Source: Branchiostoma floridae (lineage: Eukaryota > Chordata > Leptocardii > Amphioxiformes > Branchiostomatidae). From it: a stretch of 32,079 nt of DNA. Both the position numbers and the translations under genes were made by a program. Below the pieces are notes generated by a model. It did no database searches, was not told the origin of the DNA, and worked only from the letters and a program-made list of their open reading frames with translations. Location of the stretch: the NCBI RefSeq assembly GCF_000003815.2, contig NC_049987.1:22903965-22936043 (forward strand), read 5' to 3'. Shown in pieces: positions 22,245-30,503 of the stretch (position 1 is its first letter; every line of letters starts with the position of its first letter).

Positions 22245-22628
22245 CTCAGACCTACGAAGTGTTGGCCAAGCCGACGCTGGAAAGGCTGAAGCTGTGAGGA
22301 CTTCCGTGTCGCTAGTGTTATTTTCTTGGTCCCTTCTATGCCATTTGTAAAACGATACAAACCTGTTGGCATTATTTTTGTAGGACGACGATCATTTTCA
22401 GACAAACGTAAGAAGTCTCAAAAGATCCTGGCTCAGAGAAAGCTGGGAAATCGTTTTAGTTTTCCTTTGGTGTAAGATACCTAGAATTACTGGTAATTAA
22501 TTTATGATGTTAGAATGGGAGAAAAAAAAACAGTACAGATTGTTTTAAAGGTCAGGGGACAAAATTTCAATTTTTTACTCCAGGATCCTAAATCCTATTT
22601 ATATTAGGTGATGGCAATGCCTAGCCAG

Positions 22629-22884
22629 CCAATCAGGTTGCATGGCTGCATGACATCATCGACCAGCTAGCCAATCAGGATGCCTGATGTGAGTTTAAAC
22701 TTTGTCACAGACCTGCCAACCAATCATGACCAATGATGTCACACCCCACCTGCCAATCAGGCCCCAAACATCTCTACCCACCAACCAATCAGGTCCCATG
22801 ATGTCATGGTCCCACCAACCAATCAGGACTTAAGATGTCATGATCCCTACAGCCAATCAGAACATGATCCCATCAGCCAATCAG
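22629..22884 (+). repeat. Eight CCAATCA(G/T) boxes, mostly 32-34 bp apart
   Basis: Starts: 22629, 22671, 22720, 22753, 22785, 22819, 22853, 22877. Several are paired with GATGTCAT/TGACATCA. The unit resembles (A)CCAATCAGG-CCCATGATGTCAT. It may be a minisatellite or an NF-Y/ATF-type binding cluster. Confidence 0.8.
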
Positions 22885-23015
22885 GCACTGTGGCTTCACG
22901 ACTACATGGTAGCATGAAATTTTAACTGCTCCATTTTATTTTAATTTTGTTATAAGTAAAAGAATTAGGATTTCGGGTCCTGAAGTTTAGAAATGCATTT
23001 TGTTCCCTCTCCTCT

Positions 23016-23021
23016 AATAAA
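23016..23021 (+). terminator. Polyadenylation signal AATAAA (candidate, WDTC1)
   Basis: AATAAA in CCTCTAATAAAACTTAG, 1.2 kb past the WDTC1 stop; the first of two candidates. Confidence 0.45.
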
Positions 23022-23096
23022 ACTTAGACCGACCCTATAAGATATAGGGTCATTCAGTATACTGACTTATTTACCTTGTATATGTGATAGAAAGCC

Positions 23097-23102
23097 AATA
23101 AA
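23097..23102 (+). terminator. Polyadenylation signal AATAAA (candidate, WDTC1)
   Basis: AATAAA in AGCCAATAAAACAACTTG; the sequence after it becomes T/GT-rich (GATTTTTTTTGCC, GTGCGTCTGTGTTTGTC), as expected of a downstream element. Confidence 0.5.
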
Positions 23103-24249
23103 ACAACTTGTCTGAAAACTACCTAATGTCGATATCCTCACGATATTTGTGCTCAGAGTACAAGATTTTTTTTGCCTTTGCCAATAATATTATTCTTAAG
23201 GTGCGTCTGTGTTTGTCAGCATAACTTGAGACGTCTTGAAAGAATCTCGATTATATTTGCTTTGTTGGAGAGTGTTGCCAAAGCAAGAAAATATTATATT
23301 TTGGGCCCCCTAGCGGCTTTTTATGATGTTGCAATTGAACTTCTGGTTTCGATATGTCATCTTCTCGACCAAGACCTTTAAACCAACCAAAAATGCGACC
23401 ACAACTTGTCCAGAACATGGCGTAAGTTTGGGCCATCTAGCGGCTTTGTTTGGAACCACGGGGCGTTTTACTAGTAGATAGATTGCAGACTTCGAACGGG
23501 ATATATCAAGAAGAGTTATTTTTTACCTGTACGTAACTTTGATGGAGACCACCGTAAAAGTATAGTATCAAGTATGCAAATTAACCTTTACATGTGAATT
23601 TCAAACAACTTTTCAAGTAACAGTAGAAGCTGTTTAATTGCACACGGTGCCGCACCCCATTTGCCAGCGTATTTCGTGCCATAATCCGGATGATGCAATC
23701 ATAATGCGAAGTTATCCAGCTGGGCTGCACCGATTTGGGATCCCGTGAAATCAACAGAAGTGTGCAGTTATCCGTTGTGCAATTACTAGTAACTGGCTTC
23801 TTCTGTATTCATCCAGAAGATGAATACAAAAGTCCCTACAGCACGTGTGGCCATACGACTCAGGCAGGCTACTACCAACCATTGCCCACATGACGCCGCA
23901 GGCATCTACAAAGGCCGAAAACCAGTCCGACGGGTTTCGTGTTGTTATCACCGTGTGCATTCTTTGTAGTATTTAAACCATGTGTATTGCTTAAAAGTCG
24001 AGGGTTAAAAAGGGCCAAACCACCAAAATATCACTTTTGGTTGACATTTTACTTCTTACATAGATTTGCGGTTGACAAAGCAATGCTAAAAATACAGGAA
24101 AAGGTAAGAAAGAAGATAAAATATAACCCAGAAATGCTGACAGCTGGATTTAAGCTGTAGGCTATATTCGTCCAACAATTTCAGGTGTTAAGTACGTGCC
24201 GACCTGTACTGTAGTGTTGGCAATTAAGGTTGGTGGACGGCCTTAAACG
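23103..24249. other. Intergenic region between WDTC1 and the phospholipase
   Basis: No supported exon. The phrase TTGGGCC.(C/A)TCTAGCGGCTTT-like occurs twice (about 23301 and 23432). The promoter of the phospholipase must lie in the last few hundred bases, but I see no TATA box or other decisive element. Confidence 0.45.
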
Positions 24250-27200
24250 ATGCTCGCGCATGCGTTTGCCTTCGGTGCAGGGAAGAAGCTTTTATCGTCT
24301 GTGTTTCGTGACAAGGCTGAGGAGTGTCTGGACGCGATGCTGGCTCAGGCGCCGCCTAAAACCGCCGGGCTTCCGGAAGTCGGTGGAGAGAAGTTTTCCA
24401 ACTATGACTTCCCCTTTGAGAACCTTGTCTTGGAAGGGGGAGGGGCCAAGACGATCGCGCACATAGGTGCAATCAAGGTGGGTCTCTTCAACACAGTACA
24501 AGGGGTTTAAACAGGCAGAAATCTGGCATTGTATTGTGTTAAGTAGACGAAAGAAAACGGTGGGGAGAATTTCTCCAACTACGACTTCCCCTTCGAGAAC
24601 CTTGTCCTGGAAGGGGGAGGGGCCAAGACGATCGCTCACATTGTTGCAATCAAGGTGAGTCGACGTCTGTGCAACACATCAGTTTAAGCAAGAAATCTGG
24701 CATCGTGTTATGTAATAAGTGGTGTAAGTGATTGATGTTTTCTAGGTTACGGTTGTCCAATATAATTATACCAAGACGATCGCCCACATACATGCTGGTG
24801 CTATCAAGATGATTCTGTACAACACAAGTGGTTTAAACGCGAAGAAATTCTGGCATCGTATTGTGTTAGTCGCTAGACTGCACAACTACTTGTTTATTGA
24901 CCCTAGCTATATCTATTCCACAAAAGCCAACAGATAACAATTGTTTCAGGTAATCACGGCAGAGAAGACAAAAGGGGAGCTTAGCAAAGATAAAAAGAAC
25001 AAGTGAACTTCCCATTTAAGACAAAACTTTATGGTATTTCGCTGAGTGACTCGACGATGTCCCAAGGTCCCTAAGGTGACCCTTTTAGGCATTTCCGGGT
25101 CATTGCTCTTTTCACTAATGTTGTACAACAATACAGGTTATTACATTCGTTCGTCTGCCTTCCATACCCTGGTGGCCTGCTATAATTAGTGCTAATTATA
25201 TAAAATGTAGAACATGCGAGGTTGCAGGCTGTTAACTTCATTCGTTGTGTTAATCTGATAATTTATAAAAACTGGTGTAGCCGGTATGTGTCTGTTCCCA
25301 GTCACAACCACCAATCGAAAAGTATCTGAGACGTAAACAAGATGTGAGAGAGGCACGGGTTTTATTTCTTGAAATAGACAAGATCGTGCCACGACTTAAG
25401 AACTAAAAGTCTTTTACTAGTACGCTTATGCAACCCTTAAATAAGATACATTTAATATTGAAGAATAAATCTGTGCCCTGTTACAGATTCTAGACCCAAA
25501 ATAGTTTTGATTCAAAATTGACATTCCTCGTGATCAGAGCATCTGACTGTTGTGCTATTTCTCGCCGATATACTGGTATGTAGCCGATGTAGGTGACGCT
25601 TTTGCGAGAATGCGACAAGAACACAATCCAAAACACGGCTAAGTTTCTATCCCCCCTCGCCCCGATTGAATAGCCTCTACCAGCTCCAATGGGTTCGGTG
25701 GTCTAATTGTCGAAATTGGACAAATAGAGTCAATAGTACGCTAGTCAGCCGGCCGAGTAGGACCATTATCCAAACCNNNNNNNNNNNNNNNNNNNNNNNN
25801 NNNNNNNNNNNNNNNNNNNNNNNNNNNNNNNNNNNNNNNNNNNNNNNNNNNNNNNNNNNNNNNNNNNNNNNNNNNNCTAGCGTAGATCTACTATTGACTC
25901 TATTCGAGCAATTTCGACAATAGACCCACCGAACCAGCGGAGCCTGGTAGAGGCTACCGATCGAACACTCGGCTTGCCTTACTTATCAAAACTGCCTCCT
26001 TGATCCATCGGATATCCTGTTTTCTTCTGTCTGTTATAAAATTGGCCCCCTCCCAGTCAATAGAGAATCATTTTGAGAAGGAAAACAATTATCATAATTT
26101 TCAGGTCCTCGAAGATGCGGGACTCATGGACCAGGTCCAGCGCCTGGCGGGAACCGGCGCAAGCGCAGTGCTGGCCGGGCTGGTTGCGATCGGTATGACG
26201 TCAGAGGAAGTGCTGGACCAGCTGAGACATGTGGACATGGACAACACGGTGCTGGGTACGAGAGTCTCATGATTTTACTTTAAATTTTCTTAAGAAAACA
26301 CTATATCCCACGACATACACAAGTTTGGAAATAGCCCTGTTTGTGCCACGGTCGCAAATTGGAAAAAGGGATACCTCCGAGACCAGCTGAGACATGTGGA
26401 CATGGACAACACGGTGCTGGGTACGAGAATCTCGTGATTTTACTTTTTCTTAAAGAAACACTATATCCCACGACATACACGAGTTTGGAATTAGCCCTGC
26501 TTGTGCCACGGTCCCAAATTGGAAAAAGGGATACCTCCGAGACCAGCTGAGACATGTGGACATGGACAACACGGTGCTGGGTACGAGAATCTCGTGATTT
26601 TACTTTTTCTTAAAGAAACACTATATCCCACGACATACACGAGTTTGGAATTAGCCCTGCTTGTGCCACGGTCCCAAATTGGAAAAAGGGATACCTCCGA
26701 GACCAGCTGAGACATGTAGACATGGACAACACGGTGCTGAGTACGATAATCTCATTACTTTACAGTTTCTTAAGAAAACGCGTACACGGGGCTACCCCAT
26801 GGCATACACTTGTGGGGAATCAGCTCTGCTTATGCCCGGGAGGATACTTTTCGGGCTGCTGATTTTCTGCACTTTCGGTTGTGACCCCCTACCTATCCCC
26901 GTGAGACACCATGCGGCTGTCGGCCTATATTTGGGCACGGTCGGGCCCCCGGTTATTTTTAAAAGTCGCGTTTAAAATCAAACCGGGACCCGGCGAGACA
27001 TTATGACCAGCCCTTGAAAACACCGAGGGGTATACCCGGTATCAGAAAGTCTACTATACTGGGACGAAGTTGTGGCTTCAGAGCACAGCCGGGAAACCAC
27101 CTATACAATCTGCAGGCACTGTAACAAATGGGACAGTAGCATTATCCAGAGTCATATTGTTCACGTTGCTCTTGGGAAGTCTGGTTAAAAATGATGACGT

Positions 27201-28391
27201 TAATAATCTTACAAACCAATCAGCTTCAGCTTAAATGCTAGCTGCAGCTTAAACATTCTGATTTGCTGGTTTGTGGCCACGTCTCCAAGAGCAAGACTCC
27301 TAGACAAGGGGGGGGGGTGATTCCACAATGACGGCATAATCATGTATGCAAACACATTTATGCATGTTTATTGTTGTGGCACATCCCTCTGCCAAAGAAT
27401 GTCATGACCTTGAAAACAGCTGTTTACGTTCTAAACCAATGCCTCTCCTTCCCAGACGGCCGCTGGTGGTTGCCATGGAAGACCAAGTACGCCGGCATGA
27501 TGTTCGACATCCTCTTCAACTACGGCGCATGCCCGGGTACCAAGTTCCTGGACTGGTACGGCCAGGTGATCGAGAAGCACCTGAAGAAGCTCGGGATGCA
27601 CCACGTGGGGCTGGACAAGGACATCACCTTTGCTCAGGTGGGCTCCTGGCATCTTTTGCCATGTTTGCAGTCACGTGACTGTGATATCCTTTCATGTTTA
27701 TAGTCATGTGACTGTGATATCATGTGGCATCCGCCATGTTGATGGTTTAAAATGTGCGAAAGAATGAAAATTCATCAAGCACTGCTAGAGTTCACCACTT
27801 CCAATTTTCCATCAAAAAGGTCCACAGCAGTTCCAAAGAAAGCTGTTGGGTGTACAAAATTCTGACTTAATCTTTTGTTGTGTTTGTAACTGGCAGGTGT
27901 ACGAGGTGTTCCGGAAGGAGCTGTGTGTGGTGGTGTATAACGTGCAGTTCGGCAGGGAGACCTACTGTCACGTGACCTCCAGCAGTCTATATCAGACCCC
28001 GTCTGACATTGATTTTTGTCCGGCAGGTGTACGAGGTGTTCCGGAAGGAGCTGTGTGTGGTGGTGTATAACGTGCAGTTCGGCAGGGAGACCTACTGTCA
28101 CGTGAAGACCACGCCCCTTCTCAAGATCAGGGAGGCTGTGCGCATGTCTATATCTACACCAGGTAACTCTAATATTTCTAGAACCGAACTGCTTCTCACG
28201 CATTACAGTAACTGTATCTATTATTATGAGGCAGCTTTCCGGTACAACGGAATGGTCTCTGTCATCTTGCCGCGCACCTACTCGTTGACTATATTCTTGA
28301 TGACTTGCTGTTGCAGTATTTTAGGTTTTAGAGTGGCATGTGTGTAAAACGTAGGATATCTATCTACAGAAAAGAAAAGAAAACAGCGTGA

Positions 28392-28439
<48 letters not shown>

Positions 28440-30066
28440 TATAACATGTTGTAAGATATACTCCACATTCCCTATATATCAGACAACATACGAAAATTCA
28501 CCAAGAATGATTGTCACGAAGTGCTCAACAACAATACCAGGGTTACGAATTATAGTACGTTCTAGTCACATGACCGGGGGCTTGCTACAAAACTACAATA
28601 TGTGTTACATCTTTAGCCTAAGAAAACCTCCTCTGTGCCTAGTTGTGTTCGAGCCCTACACGCTGCCTGGCGGACATCTGCAGTACATGGACGGGGGCCT
28701 GTACTCAAACTTCCCGCTCTACTGCTACGACGGTGAGTAGAGCTGTCAACTTATCATTAATGTACAATATCATATGTAGATCCCTTATCCTCGCTCAGTA
28801 TATGTAACGTTACAGAAATTGACAATCTGCATGCAAGATGCCACCTATCTCGATCTTTTGCTATTTTGTAAGGGAATATTTTGGCATTTTCAGCTGCAAA
28901 ATCACATCAAATTTATTCGTCCCTGAGCCAGGTTCGAACCCGAGTAAAAAACCTAAACCTTTATTATCTACGTCAAGGAACGTCACAGCGTGGGCAGAAC
29001 GTGCTGATACACATGGAGCCTGCTGATATACATCAAGTGGCGAAATTTTCTAGAGAACGATTGTTAACAAGACTGCAATTAGCGTCATTTATGCTGTCCC
29101 CTAGGCTGGTGGCTGTCCATGGACAAAGAGAACACGTTTCTGCAGCGGATGAGGAAGGAAGTGGACAAGGACAAAGTCAGGAGGTTCTTCTACCCTGAGA
29201 ACAAGCAGGACCGATTTAAGGGTGACCAGGAGACAAGGAAAAAGACACTTGGTCTACTAATGGTGAGAGTCAACAACAAACTTTAAGATGAAATCCAACG
29301 CGACATTCTGCTTAAGGCTCCTATCCTAATGGACCGATCCTGAAGCCCCGCCCCCTGTTCGATGATGTTCTATTTCGAACACCTCCAAAGAACAGCATAG
29401 CATTTTTCTTTGGCCATTTCTGTCCGAGTGGGACTGTTTTTGACGGAGGTGTTCGAAACAGAATAGGGGGTTCTATCTGGTACTATTTGTTCGATATGGC
29501 GTTCGATCAGGATGGGTCCATTTGCCTACAAAGCTGCTAGCTCTAAATTGCATTTTGGGCAGTAGTAATACGCACGGTCTTTGCTTGATCATAGCGCAAT
29601 TTTGAGAGATTGGGGGATGTTAGTAGGTCCTCGAGCCCCATCTAATGTGATAAGGCAAATTTCCAGGTAAAAAAACGCTCGAGTATTTAACCATTATTAA
29701 ATTTGGACCTCATGGTGATCAACTAAAGTGGCCGTCTGCGCACAGGGCCTTAAAAACTACGTGAACAAGTTTGAATTATATTGTGGTTGAATTTGGTGGT
29801 TAAAGGCAGTGCGATTAGGTGTCTTTATTCTATGATCGGTCATGCTTTCCTGCCCCGTGCTATATATATGAAATCCCTGCCTTTTTATTGCAACATTTAT
29901 TTACAAAACATGATAAGGACTCAATCAAGTTTTCTTTTCCCATTTTGTGACAGTTCTCCGAGAACGACCGCGAGCCGTACCAGGATGAGTTCCAGGCACG
30001 TCTAGACAAGCTGGGCAGCGCTGACCCTTATTTCAAAAAGGAGAGGCCGGACACCGAGAGAGCAAG
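24250..30066 (+). CDS. Patatin-like phospholipase domain protein, at least 7 exons
   Basis: Exons: 24250-24477, 26105-26255, 27456-27637, 28027-28162, 28643-28732, 29105-29262, 29954-30066. Phases are consistent and give about 352 residues. Patatin landmarks are in order: the oxyanion-hole glycines in VLEGGGAKTIAHIGAIK (residues 60-76), the helix VLEDAGLMDQVQRLAG, the elbow region GTGASAVLAGLVAIG (92-106), IREAVRMSIS before the substrate lid, and the Asp of MDGGLYSNFPLY (Asp249). Family members hydrolyse acyl esters of phospho- or neutral lipids with a Ser/Asp dyad. Here the position aligned with the Ser of GTSAG is Gly, with Ser two residues later, so activity is uncertain. The start is the first ATG of exon 1's frame and gives a short amphipathic leader (MLAHAFAFGAGKKLLSSVF). 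The 3' end is uncertain: the donor at 30067 (GTTAGG) is weak and the frame stays open to a stop at 30322. If unspliced, the protein would be 437 aa; otherwise a further exon was not found. Intron 1 contains the second N gap. Confidence 0.85.
24478..24870 (+). repeat. Two downstream partial copies of phospholipase exon 1 3' end
   Basis: Copy 1 (about 24555-24657) repeats GGAGAA.TTTCCAACTA through the exon end. It encodes NYDFPFENLVLEGGGAKTIA then HIVAIK, with a better donor (GTGAGT) than the real exon's GTGGGT. Copy 2 (about 24770-24812) keeps only ACCAAGACGATCGCCCACAT and loses the donor. The intron phrase AAATCTGGCAT(T/C)GT follows each. Confidence 0.88.
25671..25957. mobile_element. Fold-back element interrupted by the second N gap
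   Basis: Left arm TAGCCTCTACCAGCTCCAAT..ATAGAGTCAATAGTACGCTAG (to about 25745) and right arm CTAGCGTAGATCTACTATTG..AGCCTGGTAGAGGCTA (25877-25957) are inverse with few changes. The gap lies between them, in the presumed loop. Confidence 0.8.
25777..25876. other. Assembly gap (100 N)
   Basis: Exactly 100 Ns in phospholipase intron 1, between the arms of an inverted repeat, which probably caused the break. Confidence 0.95.
26256..26765 (+). repeat. 160 bp tandem array of phospholipase exon 2 3' end with donor, three copies
   Basis: The exon end GACCAGCTGAGACATGTGGA..GTGCTGG|GTACGAGA (real at 26216) recurs at 26381, 26541 and 26701 (steps 165, 160, 160). Each copy is followed by the same intron phrase (ACTATATCCCACGACATACA). 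The 26381 and 26541 units are almost identical. The last copy carries CTGAGTACGAT, so its donor is altered. Confidence 0.95.
27891..28026 (+). repeat. Upstream partial copy of phospholipase exon 4 with acceptor
   Basis: GGCAG|GTGTACGAGGTGTTCC and the first ~79 bases of exon 4 are present twice, at 27897 and 28027 (130 bp step), without a visible mismatch. The first copy then diverges (ACCTCCAGCAG) while the second continues to the donor at 28163. Perfect identity means very recent duplication, gene conversion, or an assembly duplicate. Confidence 0.93.
28393..28435. repeat. (TA)n microsatellite
   Basis: 43 bases of uninterrupted TA in phospholipase intron 4. Confidence 0.97.
29328..29522. 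mobile_element. MITE/fold-back in phospholipase intron 6
   Basis: Outer ends AATGGACCGATCCTGA and TCAGGATGGGTCCATT are inverse, as are the inner GTTCTATTTCGAACACCTCC and GGAGGTGTTCGAAACAGAAT. 195 bp, non-coding. Confidence 0.7.
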
Positions 30067-30503
30067 GTTAGGGTTTCAATTAAGGGTTAATGACCCGCCT
30101 CGAAACTTGGTTCCAACTCATCGCATTAGTACTATAAGTAGTACTCCGCTTAACACCAAAATTCACAATTTCATACGTAAAAGAACTTGGCTAGGACGTG
30201 TGCATAACGTAGTCATAAGTTACTATAGTCTTAGAACAAAATCTATTTTCCTTAAAGATCACTTCACCTTTTTATCTATTTATTTGTTCACCTGTTTACA
30301 AACAGCCAGGCTGCCCAACTAGCCATGGGCTATTGTCAAGGGCTAACCCTGGAGACAAAATACATTTTACATATAAAATTACTAACATTAGCTTAGAAAC
30401 AATAATAGTTACAAATTTACACCGTACATTACCATCTGTCCACGCTAAAATCACACAGTATGAGGTAGTACATGTACTGACATTAAGTGACACTTCACCT
30501 TGC
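30067..30503. other. Spacer between convergent phospholipase and GPCR genes
   Basis: The phospholipase frame stays open through 30322 without recognisable domain sequence, so its 3' end or a weak donor lies here. TTTATT at 30279-30284 reads AATAAA on the minus strand, about 220 bases after the GPCR stop, a candidate polyadenylation signal for it. Confidence 0.45.

Larger units (their letters stand above)
21816..23102 (+). other. WDTC1 3' UTR with (CA)n tract and CCAAT repeats
   Basis: After the TGA at 21813 there are ~415 bp of CA/CATG-rich sequence (21825-22240), a unique segment, a cluster of CCAATCAG boxes (22629-22884) and two AATAAA signals. No further coding frame. The exact cleavage site is inferred. 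Confidence 0.7.

Noticed and set aside
21772-22405. 192-codon H/T-rich ORF and antisense C/V-rich ORFs
   Set aside because: Read through the (CA)n tract after the true WDTC1 stop; no homology-like content apart from the overlap with exon 14.
26256-26765. Exon 2 copies of the phospholipase as extra coding exons
   Set aside because: They carry only the exon 3' end, no acceptor, and insertion would duplicate a fragment inside the patatin fold.
28925-28950. tRNA gene suggested by GGTTCGAACCC
   Set aside because: A B-box-like string without an A box, acceptor stem or cloverleaf in the surrounding sequence.
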